64,000 nucleotides of DNA from Mesodorylaimus sp. YZB2_4 (Eukaryota > Nematoda > Enoplea > Dorylaimida > Dorylaimidae): positions 246,832 through 310,831 of the forward strand of contig JASANH010000230.1 in assembly GCA_030248295.1 (NCBI GenBank), in the 5' to 3' direction. Shown piece after piece: positions 1-10,125 of the stretch (position 1 is the stretch's first letter; each line of letters starts with the position of its first letter). The notes under the pieces were generated by a model, which saw only the letters and a list, made by a program, of their open reading frames with translations, was not told where the DNA came from and searched no databases. Both the position numbers and the translations under genes were made by a program.

Positions 1-605
1 ATATATTTGAGGATGAGAGTGCAGCCTGGAATTTGGTATTAGACTATTCATTTTCCGAACAAACTTCGGCAAGTGGGGTTTCGCCCCTGTACGGCACGGT
101 ATAACCGTCGATCAGAATATGGATTTGATCGAACTGAGTCGATACGATTCGTAAACCTAAACGGCAGCTGCGGTGGGAACGCTTAAAGTGGCGATGTCAC
201 TTTTGCCAATACCAGACGAATCCGTGGTAAGCGACGCAAGCGACCTTGCCGACCAGTCGACGATACCGAAATATCTGACGAGGGGTGAGTATTTATGTCG
301 TTGTTTTTTTGAACTTGCGACTTCTCAGGATTAATAATCTTGGTGAAGTAGATTCAGTGGCAGAATAAGGTAATTTTGGGAGTGGGAATAACCAGCAGGA
401 AAATTAGACGACTCCACTGTATATCAAAAGTTTTATTTTTTTAGGATTTGAAGTTGATTCGGAACGTAATGAAGGGAGAAGCGAGCACTAGCACAAAACA
501 ATCGAGAACCATTTCGCTAAGATTTGCGCCTCCACAACGTACGCATTAGTGCATTTCAGGCTTTTTCATTTTGTTTGATGAATATATTTTTGTCTTTTTG
601 GGCAT
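1..605. other. No gene seen
   Basis: I find no coding exon, RNA gene or repeat that I can support here. Short open frames lack splice context and family motifs. The stretch is ordinary intergenic DNA of mixed composition upstream of the first dispersed repeat copy. Confidence 0.5.
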
Positions 606-1045
606 GGATCGTAATGCGGGGCCTTCATCAAAGAAAAGATATGCGAATAAATACTGAAGCTGAAATATGGAGTTGGTGGTGGAATGTTCTGAATGCACGA
701 GTATCGGCAAGACGGGCTTCTGATGGCGCATCTGCGACGCTCATACTTGCAGTGACCTCAGCGTGGGATGGACTGAAACCCCCGCCCCCCCCCCCCCCCC
801 CCCAGCGACTCTTCATTGTAGCCACTCGACCGCTGGGCCGTACGAGACCCCGCATCCTCCCCTGAGCGGGATCGACGATGAAGACATTGCACTCCTCGAA
901 TCCTGACATGCCCACTACCAGTTCAGTTCCTAGACCCCACCAGCAACACTGGATATGGCAGGGTCCGGGTAAGCAGAGAGGGGGACCGTATCGCTAGGCG
1001 CGAGGGCGGCCCAGCGGGTCCATGATGGAAGAGAGGATTCCTCAT
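606..1045 (+). repeat. Dispersed repeat, copy 1 (contains a C19 run)
   Basis: This block recurs at 9425-9690 in the same orientation and, for its second half (about 820-1040), inverted at 18596-18830. Shared landmarks include the phrase around gagttggtggtggaatgttc (681-700) and the block ending cagcgggtccatgatggaag. An uninterrupted run of 19 C lies at 785-803 and creates a spurious polyproline frame. No protein similarity is evident, so a non-autonomous element is likely, but no ends or target duplication were identified. The C run is a likely spot for assembly length error. Confidence 0.7.
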
Positions 1046-1227
1046 AGTTTTCTTCTTTGCATAACTCGCATGGTTGTGGCGCTACTTCCCTAGCTTCCTT
1101 GAAAACCGTGTATGTGCCTTTGAAGTTGTGCGTCCAGTACACGAGCCATGCTATTGCATAAACGACAGGAGAATGATTTTATAACTTCACTCTTCTATCA
1201 GCCTTCTCAACAAGCGGCAGAAAAACT

Positions 1228-2949
1228 TTATCTCAAATTCACTTGCTGCCTAATTTCCCTCAAAATTTCTTCTTTTAATTCTTGTTTCATTTTTTCCCTG
1301 AATCTCCTCGAGTTATCGCCATAATCAATAGAATAAGCAAAATAACCCATATCATAGTCATTTCTTGTAACTGCTTCTGCATGAGTTTCTTTTTCCGCTT
1401 GCCTCGCCTGCTGTCGTCTTTCGTAAAGGTTCAGGCAGAAAATAATCAGTCCGCATATTGACATACCACTCAGGCCCAAATAAATATTAACTATACCACT
1501 AATTTGAGATAACAATTTATACTGAGAATCTTTTATAACCACTTTGAATTCGACAAAAGGCGCAATAAATTGGACTCGTTTCACAGAAAATCGATACATA
1601 TCTGATGATTGCACAGATTTTTGCACACTGTATGTCTTCCATTTATAAAATGTGTGCTCACATTTTCGTGCGCATTGGGTTTCGTAAATTTGCACACTCC
1701 CGGCTAACTTTGCACTGCAGTTGGAATAATGTTCTTGAGTACAGTATGATAAGCTATAGCAGCAGTTTCTTTGAGGCTCGCCATTACAGGAGGAGAATCG
1801 GCTCTGTCCACAAGGTACATCCAGATTCAGATCCAGCAAGTGACTAAAAGTAAATGGAATACAATTGCAATATTTTAGCACGTTTCGCATTTGTTTTTTC
1901 ATGAAGCATATCATTTCATCTCGTTCGTATAAGCAACTTTCATGCTTTCTTGTTTCTTTCACTCTGGTCATAATGCTATAAGTTAATGTCACTTTTTCCA
2001 AATTTATGTCTTCTATTGTAGCTTGATCAGTTTCGTATAAACTTTCGTAACTGTGCACATAAATGTAGAGTACATCAGAATTAGGGTATACTTCGAGTTC
2101 AGTTTGTCGAGGATGTCTTCTCCAAGGAGGTCGGTGGGCAGAGTGAGGGAAGGGAATAAATTCGAAATATTCTGTTGTCGAATTAGGTAAAAGTGAAAAA
2201 CACATTTCGTCTCTAAAAAACCGAGGCGGAGTTCTGGTTTTGAATCCCTTGGGCTCCATTACAGAGTCAGTGCCAGATTCTATCCTTATTTGGAGATATA
2301 CGCTAATAGCATCAAGTAGCCGTTGGTAGAGCAAGTCAATCATGGAAGTAGGTAGGGAATCAAAAAGATTCAGATCCAATCCAGAACAATGCATCCGACT
2401 TCGACGGCCAGTTAAAAAGAATGAATCGCGTTGGTAAGAGCAAGCGAAGTATATGACCACTGCGTCGACCAATGGTTGATTCAAATTAAAATTACTTTCA
2501 TTCAAAACAATATAAGAAAAATTGTTTTGGCTTTCAATCAGCTTTTCCATAAATTTGGACGCAATTATGTTAGAGAATGTAAAATCTTTGTTCGCGACCT
2601 CAACGAAATCGATATAATTCCAAACGTTCCAGTCAGTGTTTACTAAGCTTTCGCATTCCTGACAGTCGGTAGCGGTTTTATTTCTCGATTTAGCCATGAC
2701 CCATTTGGGTAGCTCTGATAGCGCGTTTGTATGCAACGGTACACATACTGCCATATTTGGTGCTTGGACCGTTTCGTTTTTAAAGACGGCGATATTAGTG
2801 GCCACATTGTGGTATAAATAGTCGTCTAGTATAGGCAAGCAATCAAATAGAGTCATGGCAATCATCATGCAAGATCCGCCGATCCAGACAAGGAGTTTAG
2901 CTCTAGTGATCCAATCCGCTGAAAAATATGGTTTGATCAGGGCGATCAT
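1228..2949 (-). CDS. DEG/ENaC family sodium channel subunit, single exon
   Basis: Predicted 573-residue subunit of a degenerin/epithelial sodium channel, a trimeric plasma-membrane cation channel. A short cytosolic N-terminus leads to TM1 (about residues 17-41), then a post-TM1 segment (NMAVCVPLHT) equivalent to the family's FPAVTIC motif. The large extracellular domain is cysteine-rich with many N-glycosylation sequons and the CNCIPFTF thumb motif. TM2 (about 483-508) carries GLS, matching the family's GxS selectivity filter. The cytosolic tail is charged and probably helical (KQELKEEILREIRQQ). Length is typical for the family. The start is the first in-frame ATG after gtgacac. Unlike its paralogues it has an extra cysteine-rich insertion of about 20 residues after the thumb motif (around CGQSRFSSCNG). 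The acidic residue usual just after GxS is replaced by Gly. Ligand or mechanosensory role cannot be told. Confidence 0.93.
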   Translation of the reverse strand: MIALIKPYFSADWITRAKLLVWIGGSCMMIAMTLFDCLPILDDYLYHNVATNIAVFKNETVQAPNMAVCVPLHTNALSELPKWVMAKSRNKTATDCQECESLVNTDWNVWNYIDFVEVANKDFTFSNIIASKFMEKLIESQNNFSYIVLNESNFNLNQPLVDAVVIYFACSYQRDSFFLTGRRSRMHCSGLDLNLFDSLPTSMIDLLYQRLLDAISVYLQIRIESGTDSVMEPKGFKTRTPPRFFRDEMCFSLLPNSTTEYFEFIPFPHSAHRPPWRRHPRQTELEVYPNSDVLYIYVHSYESLYETDQATIEDINLEKVTLTYSIMTRVKETRKHESCLYERDEMICFMKKQMRNVLKYCNCIPFTFSHLLDLNLDVPCGQSRFSSCNGEPQRNCCYSLSYCTQEHYSNCSAKLAGSVQIYETQCARKCEHTFYKWKTYSVQKSVQSSDMYRFSVKRVQFIAPFVEFKVVIKDSQYKLLSQISGIVNIYLGLSGMSICGLIIFCLNLYERRQQARQAEKETHAEAVTRNDYDMGYFAYSIDYGDNSRRFREKMKQELKEEILREIRQQVNLR

Positions 2950-3764
2950 GTGTCACTGACGCTTTAGGATGAAGGTTCAAATAGTTATATGGGGTATCGG
3001 GCTATGGAAAAAACCTACGAAATTGCGGTTCGCAAATTCAAAAGCTTGAATTTCCCGCTCATACGCAGTTTGTAATTGGTTGTAATAAGCAGTTTACAAT
3101 TGCACGGTAGCCGTGTAGATTTGAATTTTTAAGTGAAACGGGTTACACAGTAGTTTTCTGATCACTGGCGCGTGTGAATGAACAAATGCACGAAGAATGT
3201 GTGATTTTACTGTGGTATCGCCATGCCCTTTGCACCTGGGGCCGTTTCTGATAATGCACAACCGGCAATGAGTGGTCTTGACAAGAGTTAGCCAGACCGC
3301 ACGTACGTGTTGACTTTGTCACGATGACAAAAGTACTTATCAGGTTACTGTTTGCTTATTATTTTAGTATACAGCACGGACTGCACTTTGTTATGAATAT
3401 GCGAAGTAGGGTTCTCTCGATAAAAGAGCCACATCCAGTGCCAATTAAGAAGCGTCGTTCAAAATTTTTGTTTAGAATATTGCTGTTGTACTTTGTTTCT
3501 TGATACCATTTCTGCTGTAGGCTCACGAATTCCTGTAGTGTGTGCCAGACATACAATTGCCATGAAAACATGTAGTACAGACTGTAAATGTACTGTTCCG
3601 AGGGGCAGCACACTATGAACTGAATATGTACTAGTCTGGCTTACAGTACCTTCTTCATTTCATGATTCATGCTTGTCATTTTTTTGTCATGTAATACTTT
3701 ATCCATAGCCAAGCACTATACAGCGCACTCAAGGGCCAAGGAGCACATATTTGACAATCATTTT
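2950..3764. other. No gene seen between channel gene and tRNA-like remnant
   Basis: This is the 5' flank of the minus-strand channel gene and should contain its promoter, but I cannot identify a convincing TATA or initiator. No supported coding frame is present. Confidence 0.45.
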
Positions 3765-3842
3765 GTACTGAGGTGGAAGTCGAACCCTCCCTAGTAAGTG
3801 CGCGCCCAGCTAGAGGCAGACGCCTTAACCAGCTTCAAGAAC
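3765..3842 (-). ncRNA. tRNA-like remnant (tRNA-derived repeat)
   Basis: Read on the minus strand, this has an A-box-like GCTGGTTAAGGC, then GCGTCTGCCTCTAG, and a B-box-like GGGTTCGACTTCC that can form a T arm (GGGAG/CTTCC). No good acceptor stem or anticodon arm closes it, so it is not a working tRNA. It shares the GCGTCTGCCTC and GGCGCGCA segments with the better tRNA-like fold at 31013-31098 and the fragment at 33184-33230. The three together suggest a tRNA-derived repeat family. Confidence 0.45.
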
Positions 3843-4505
3843 GTATAATAAATGGTTTTCACCCAAGAATTAATAATACAGGGCTTTGAATTGAGCCATC
3901 TGGAAGTATTCGCAGTTTAGAGGCTCAACTCGCAAAAGACCATCTGCACAGACCTGGTAGCCGAAAAAGAGCCTCAGACCAGGATGGTTGCCCTGGAAAG
4001 GTTTTTGGCGTCGAGAATCCACCAGCCCTCTCTTCAGTTATAACGCCCAAGAGGGATTACATACAGCAAGAAAATTAGCTGAATATGAACAGAATACCCT
4101 GCAAAAGCCCCTAGCACAGCAGTGTCGCTCTGACAGTGGGAATTCCTATATTTTGTGGCCCAGGCGTGAATGGAATAGCCCCAGCTAATAAAATCGCACA
4201 CCCAGCCCCCATACTTCATTTCGGTCTTCGTCTTCACCCGTCAGCCGCACTGAACGAGTATGTGGTGACCTCAACGTAGCGATCATATCAAAATCATCAA
4301 GTTTTCTTATAATCACCCGATATTTTTTGCAACTCTGGCTAACTTTACAATTTTAAAAGGTAGATCACGAGCCGACTGGCAATCCATTGTCAATCATTCA
4401 TTTGTCAAGCCAGTGTGCGCTTGGTCCCGTCAGGAATTCTCATCGTCAGTAATCGCGAAGCGCAGCCTTCTATATCCTATTAGCATCCGTATAATCAATG
4501 AAATT

Positions 4506-5968
4506 ATGACCAATACAGGTAACGAGGGCGACTTCGGAAACGGTGTTTTTCTGTTTTGTTGTTGCAAAAACTAACGATAAAACTTTGCTGTTTTTGCTAG
4601 TCTGGGCACTTGTGGTGGAGGCAATGCCTGCCGTAATTGGATTGGGGATCTTAGTCGGGGTCTTTTTGGCCATTTGCGTGTGCTTCTGTTCGAAACCCGA
4701 AAATCAAGGTACAATATGCATTTTCTGTCTCTGCTTTCCTTTTCGAAGTTTTTTCAGACGAGGGCGGAGACAAAAAGTTACCAGAAAAAACGACGGAGGG
4801 CGACGAGAAAGCTTTTTATTTAAAAGAGCCGGAATTTAAAGCAACGGAGACGATCACGCCCTCCGAAGCGGGCTCCTCCGAGTCGCATGGCGATACTAGG
4901 GAAAGCGAATCTGATGAGAATCTAAAACAAAAAATTCTGGCGAAACTAGAGTATATGGACCAGTTTTATGAGCTGGCATCGAAAGACGTCAAGGAACTTG
5001 CTGTGGTGAAGGTGCCGGGAGCTCGATACGACGATGAGCTATATTTAGAGACGCAGTACATCTTGAACGACCCGGATATCGATCAGACAAAGCGCAGGTG
5101 CCTGCACATGACCAAGATCAAAGTTTTTTCCTCCAGGTCGATACTATTGTCCCAAGCACCGACTAAAGCCTTGTTCTTCTATCAAATGCTGGCATACTGG
5201 CTTGAAAGCGTGAGCTCTAATTACCTGCATCTTTTTTTTAATGATGCAGGTATCGTCTTCTTTCAGGTAGGCGTCGTTGTGGTCGCTGGAATGTTGCAGG
5301 AACGCTTTGAAATTAAAATCGATCCCTACTGGAGCGATATCGTTGATGGTGTCGTCAATTTGGAAGAACCAGAAGGCAAGCGTCGCACCTTCGTCGTGAA
5401 GACACTCAAAATCTGGAGCAAGATTTACGGCAAACTGTACAAGTTGAGCGTCGACTTCTGCGGCAAGAATCGTAGTGTAAGTATACTATACGTTTCTATC
5501 TATTTCCCGCCCGCGCATCCCGCCTTGATTCTCAGATGTTTTTGATCCACTACGCGGACTGGAAAGAGGACACGGCTCCAAACGTTCAGTGCCTGGTCAA
5601 GGGCGTCAAGCAGCAATGGGAGCTGCAAATGCTGCAAATCAAGAAACAACATCTTCACGGTTTGGCCATTCACTCTTCGGCCGGGCTGGTGCGAGCTCCT
5701 ACTGTCGCCGTGATATATATTAATTTGGAAGATATGGTTTACAACGATGATATCAGTACACACGCAATAGCTAACTGTATTGCTGAAAAGCGTAGGGGAG
5801 CTTTCCCCGAGCACAAGAACCCGCTTGTCATGTTTGATCATCTCATCGCTGCCAAGAAAGCGGGAATAATTCTGATGGAAATGGTCAAATGTGAGAAGTT
5901 TTTGGCGTACGTGCAATGGTGTACAAAGTCTAAAACTTTTTTGCTTTTTTAGCGGGGAGGTCAATTGA
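4506..5968 (+). CDS. Membrane-anchored PTP-like pseudophosphatase (six-exon model)
   Basis: Proposed exons are 4506-4518, 4601-4708, 4758-5209, 5267-5476, 5536-5906 and 5953-5968, giving 389 residues. All five introns (46-82 bases) are GT-AG. The second exon encodes one membrane segment (AVIGLGILVGVFLAICVCFC). A Glu/Lys-rich juxtamembrane stretch and a protein tyrosine phosphatase domain follow. Recognisable landmarks are SQAPTKALFFYQMLAYW, VGVVVVAGM, the YWSD stretch, the WPD-loop position (WKED) and the P-loop position HSSAGLVRAPT. In active PTPs the P loop is HCSAGxGRTG. Here the catalytic Cys is Ser (TCT, 5674-5676) and the WPD loop is WKE, so catalysis should be lost while phosphotyrosine binding might remain. 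The intron at 5210-5266 was chosen because it restores the family alignment; reading through also stays open. Exon 1 is the least certain part, and an upstream extracellular exon could be missing. Confidence 0.75.
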
Positions 5969-7121
5969 AGCGAAAGTATGCAAATCATGGACATTGAATA
6001 TGTCGTGAACATTGTTGTTTTGCTCCTAAATGTGCAAGATAAGCCCCATCTGATTTCCTTTCTGCCAACATTTGGCTGTCTGCTTTTTTGGGTTTTCCCA
6101 GCTGCAAATGACTTTCACCAGCTGCATCGCTTTTGTCATCTTATTGTCACGCTCATAAAAAGCTTGGTTTTTAAGTACAGTATTTGTGAGAGGTCATTTA
6201 TAGAATAAAATGGCGACTTTGTTCGCTGGTTAAGTTTAATTAGATTAGTGACTAGATGAGATTAATTTCAAATCACATGTGACTGAAGCATCAAGCTTTA
6301 CAGATGTATACAAGGACTGAACTTATACTTATCACCTCTCATCGCCTTAAGCTTTGGCCCAACTGATTAGTATCGAGCCGAGCCGGTTTCTTGTAAAAGC
6401 CATTGAAGCCATAAATTTTAGGCCTTTTTTGATGCTTCTTCAGTTCAGGCAGCATCCATAGATACGCTCCGACCTGGCGTTGCCGACTAGGTAATTGGCC
6501 AGCCTAGCGACGACGTATGATCTGGACGATTGACACCCTGGACTCTGGACGATTGATCTTCATTTCAAGTGGGTCAGGAGAGAGGAATATTTAAGAGATT
6601 AGTCTTTTCAGACCTAAAAGCTTAATCAGGGTTGGTGCTGAGTGTAAGAAGTTGAGCTACAAAGACGGTGCGAATTATTGATAATAATTAATAAGACTTC
6701 ATGCACAATAGTTATGTCCCTTCATCCTCGAGTGCATACCTGTGATTGGTGGAACATGAAGAAGTTTTGCGAACATAACTGCCTGATTTTTCAAGAATTA
6801 TAATTTGTTGGCTGGTGGCCCAAATACGGGGTGAGGAATATGACGGAAGATCCCTCGGATGGGAGGCCACTTCTCATGCAATGTGACCATCGCGCGCTCG
6901 TGGCGTCAAAGTACTCAAAAGCGAGATCCCAGCCGCTCGTTCCAAAGTGTTTCGAAAGGCAGCTCTTTCGCTTTTTATAGTAAATCATTGAACGGACACA
7001 TTGTGCACAAATTGATTCTGCTACATATACCGCGCGCGAGTCGAGCACTCATCAGTAACTTATCGTTAGGTGAGGCAGGCAACGCCGGGCCAATTTGGTA
7101 TTTTTTCGAATGAACGCCATT
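5969..7121. other. No gene seen
   Basis: Downstream flank of the phosphatase-like gene and 3' flank of the minus-strand channel gene. Short open frames are present but have no family motifs or splice context. An AATAAA at about 6206 could be the polyadenylation signal of the phosphatase-like gene. Confidence 0.4.
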
Positions 7122-8843
7122 CTAGTAACGCCTTCGCATCCTCTCATCAATCATGGCAGCTATCTCTTTTCGTAACTCTTTCTTTATTATATCTTTCATC
7201 ACATCAGTTTCTTGGTCTTCATCAAAAATTGACTTAAACACGTGCTTGGCTTCCGTCGGTCCCGCTTGTCCGATCGCTTTTTTATCTGCATTTAACTTTG
7301 TCTTCCACTCGCGCCATTTCTTCGCGCAATCAATGCAATATATCAGAATGGAGCACAAAGTCAATCCGCTGATGCTCAAATAAACGTTGATCAATCCTCC
7401 GACTTGAGATAAAAATTTTTCTGGTGAATCCTTGATATCCAATCGGAATTCAACGAATGGCGTATTCGTATCGAGGACAGCAACAGCCAGGCGCAGATTA
7501 TTTGACGACCCGTCGACTTTGGCTTTATCAAATGGTTTCCATCGATAAAATACATACTCGCATTTTTCATCGCATTCTTGCTGAAATTGGCTAATTTTCC
7601 AATTCAGTCTATCGCTACATTTGGAGTACATTTTTTGTGTGCAGTAAGGTAGTTTGGAGGAGTTGTTATTTAAGGTTCGGAATGTGAATGGAATGCATCC
7701 ACAGTATTCCTCGGCTTGCAGTAGCTGCTTCCGTATGAAACACACGGCGGGACTCGGTTCAAGCGAGCATGATTTGTCTGGCCTAGCTTCCACAACTCTG
7801 GCCTCGATGTTGTATGTCAACGTAACCTTTTCGTGATTGATCTCAGATCTGATAGCTTTGTCAGTTTGGTACAAACTAGAATAGCTGTGGGCAACGGAAT
7901 AGAGTATATCAGGTCCAGGATATACCTCCAACTCGCCAGTCCTCGCGTATCGTATCCAAGGTGGTTGCGAATCTTCTGGAAATGCAACATATTCATACGA
8001 TTCGATTACCGAATCAGGGAGAAGTGGAAAGCAGTATTTGTCTCCTGTTAAAACAGGTGATCTTTCCGACAAACCCCTGGGGATTAACTCAGTTCCATTT
8101 AGGAGTGTTATCGATGTTTCAAGATAAACGTTCAGGCTGCTGATGACGAGGTGGAACAAACGATCGATCAACTGGTTTTCGAACTGATCAAAAAGTGCAT
8201 AGTTCAATCCGTCACAGTCCATGCTGCTGGTTTCGTCAGTCATGGCTGTCACATCCATGTTATACATGCAAGAGAAGTAAAGCCATACTGCATCTACAAC
8301 CGGCTGGTTCCAATTGAAGTTGCTCTTGTTCAATGTTAACTCCTGGTCAACCAAATCGCCAGTCTGCAGTAGTTTCTCCATTATAGCGTTCACGATCATA
8401 ATTTCGTAACTTTTTTGGTTCCCATTTGCGGCGTCGAAGAAATTGGTGGTATTCCAAATGTCCCACGAATGGTTTCTCATGGCCTCGCATTCATCGCACA
8501 CTCCCTCGTATTCTGTTTTATTTTCCCATGTCCACGTTGCAATAGCGGTCAGAGAACCAGTGTGATAAGGTAGACAAATGGTGATGTTTGAAGGTCTCGC
8601 TGTTTCATTTTTTATGACAACAATATTAGTGGCCACATTGTTTCTTTGATAATCTCTCAGCAAAGGAATGAAATCGTTGATTGCCAGTGCAACGAGAATG
8701 CATATGCCAACCATCCAAATGACGATATTGGTTCGCCCTGGACAAATCTCAGAAAAAAATTGCCTTTTCATTTGCAAAGTCGACGCCATGGTGAAACTGA
8801 ACAGTGAAAGAACTCGATGGCATGCGGAAACTATAAAAAACAT
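7122..8843 (-). CDS. DEG/ENaC family channel subunit with altered selectivity filter
   Basis: Single-exon channel subunit, 573 residues from the first ATG (8843). The ATG at 8789 lies in a far better initiation context (tttcaccATGGCG) and gives 555 residues, so I prefer it. TM1 is at about residues 38-60 of the longer form. SNITICLPYH matches the post-TM1 family motif and CGCIPFTF the thumb motif; about 14 extracellular cysteines are shared with the neighbouring paralogues. Before TM2 it reads FLSQVGG, and the selectivity filter position reads SIS where the three relatives in this window have GLS, GIS or GFS. The C-terminal tail ends in a charged helix (KDIIKKELRKEIAAM). It probably arose by local duplication with 1228-2949, in the same orientation. 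A role in sodium permeation is inferred from family only. Confidence 0.93.
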   Translation of the reverse strand: MFFIVSACHRVLSLFSFTMASTLQMKRQFFSEICPGRTNIVIWMVGICILVALAINDFIPLLRDYQRNNVATNIVVIKNETARPSNITICLPYHTGSLTAIATWTWENKTEYEGVCDECEAMRNHSWDIWNTTNFFDAANGNQKSYEIMIVNAIMEKLLQTGDLVDQELTLNKSNFNWNQPVVDAVWLYFSCMYNMDVTAMTDETSSMDCDGLNYALFDQFENQLIDRLFHLVISSLNVYLETSITLLNGTELIPRGLSERSPVLTGDKYCFPLLPDSVIESYEYVAFPEDSQPPWIRYARTGELEVYPGPDILYSVAHSYSSLYQTDKAIRSEINHEKVTLTYNIEARVVEARPDKSCSLEPSPAVCFIRKQLLQAEEYCGCIPFTFRTLNNNSSKLPYCTQKMYSKCSDRLNWKISQFQQECDEKCEYVFYRWKPFDKAKVDGSSNNLRLAVAVLDTNTPFVEFRLDIKDSPEKFLSQVGGLINVYLSISGLTLCSILIYCIDCAKKWREWKTKLNADKKAIGQAGPTEAKHVFKSIFDEDQETDVMKDIIKKELRKEIAAMIDERMRRRY

Positions 8844-9420
8844 CCGTGCAAATCCGAAGCTTCCTTGAAACTGAAGCTGCGTGTTTAATTTTCAGACATC
8901 GTCGGCTCTTACATTGCTTCTTTCATCACAAACTCGTTGCTACAGCCAAAAGAACACATGATAGGTGCGCTAACGAGACCCTGGCTGGGATATGTTTGCG
9001 CTGTATCGAATCCTAATTAGCCGCACCGCACTTTCATGCACTGGTTGGGTAATTGGCCAGACCATCACAATGTACACTTGCGATATGATTGTGCTATAAC
9101 TGGTTGAGCAAAGCGAATCGTGCACGTCGCACACTGGCCCAGGTGGGTTACTACAGCGAAAGTGTTTGCGACTTCGTCAAAACAAAGACTATCACAAAAA
9201 CACATGTGTCGAGGGTGTAATACGTATTATGGTGATTAAACAATTAGAATAGTCGTGATGAAGGAAGTAAAAAGTATGGATATGTATACATAGCAAATAT
9301 GGCCAGTTCGCTTCCACATGCATTATTTCTATACCTCGAACTTAAACCCCCTGTGATAAACCTCACTGATATATGATCCTGTGGTCGAGAGTCAGTATGA
9401 TTTTCGACTTGCGAACTGAA
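8844..9420. other. No gene seen
   Basis: 5' flank of the channel gene, presumably including its promoter. No clear promoter motif, RNA gene or exon was identified. Confidence 0.4.
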
Positions 9421-9424
9421 GGCC

Positions 9425-9695
9425 CTGGGTTCGACTTCCGGTGCTTCAAAGTCTTCATCAAGAAAGAGTACTCGAATAAGTACTAAAGCTGAAACATGGA
9501 GTTGGTGGTGGAATGTTCTGAATGCACGAGTCTCGGTTCCTGACGGGCGCATCTGCGACTCTCATGCTTGCAGTGACCTCAGTGCGGGATGGACTGAAAC
9601 CATCTGCCAGTGAAGCTTGATTGCTCGACCCCTGGGTTGTACGAGATGAAGGGCGGCGGCCCAGCGGGTCCATGATGGAAGAGAGGAGTCCCCAT
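9425..9695 (+). repeat. Dispersed repeat, copy 2 (internally deleted)
   Basis: Matches 640-1045. It shares gagttggtggtggaatgttc, the cgcatctgcgac and gcagtgacctcag blocks and the final gcggcccagcgggtccatga block. Relative to copy 1 it lacks the C19 run and about 150 bases after the cgagat junction. This identifies the family as a multicopy, deletable, non-coding repeat. Confidence 0.7.
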
Positions 9696-9786
9696 CGTTT
9701 CTATCTCTGCATCATCATTTCTATGCCAGGTCCAATATTGTGTCCCAAAACGAAACCCAAAATTGAGTGGGGTTTTCAGACACCGT

Positions 9787-10125
9787 GATTTGCTATTTGC
9801 TATTTGCTATTTTGCTTCTTATCCAAACACATGACTGTGCACTCAACGGATAAGCGACATCACAATATAAAACAAAGCAGATAAAGTCAAGCAAAACTAA
9901 TCTTTTCGATGGCGTCACGAAAACCACGACGAGGCAACGAAGCAACATCATGCGATAAATCATTCCACATCTGAATGCACGAATAATTAAAGCATTGTTT
10001 ATAACTCTCGAAATTATGTCGAGGCACGATCAAAGAATGTGGCTCATTCAATCTAGCACTTGTTCGGGCACCAGAATCAGATTTGTGAACAAAAAATTCT
10101 GTTAGGGTAGTCATGAAATCCACAG
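9787..10125 (-). mobile_element. 3' end of a non-LTR retrotransposon (LINE)
   Basis: On the minus strand 9887-10123 encodes the end of a LINE ORF2. The frame shows the post-RT motif SLIVPRHNFESYKQCFNYSC followed by MWNDLS, the common 'L..P......Y..SF.y..i..WN.LP' signature of CR1/Jockey/RTE-like elements. The stop codon is followed (downstream on the minus strand, 9788-9812) by a short tandem tail of a 7-base unit, as these elements often carry. The copy is 5' truncated, with no RT core here. The related LINE remnant at 36.8-38.9 kb also carries a WN-type C-terminus and a microsatellite tail. Confidence 0.7.

Noticed and set aside
524..865. 113-codon plus-strand frame with a polyproline run
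   Set aside because: The proline run comes from the C19 homopolymer within a dispersed non-coding repeat; no splice sites or motifs.
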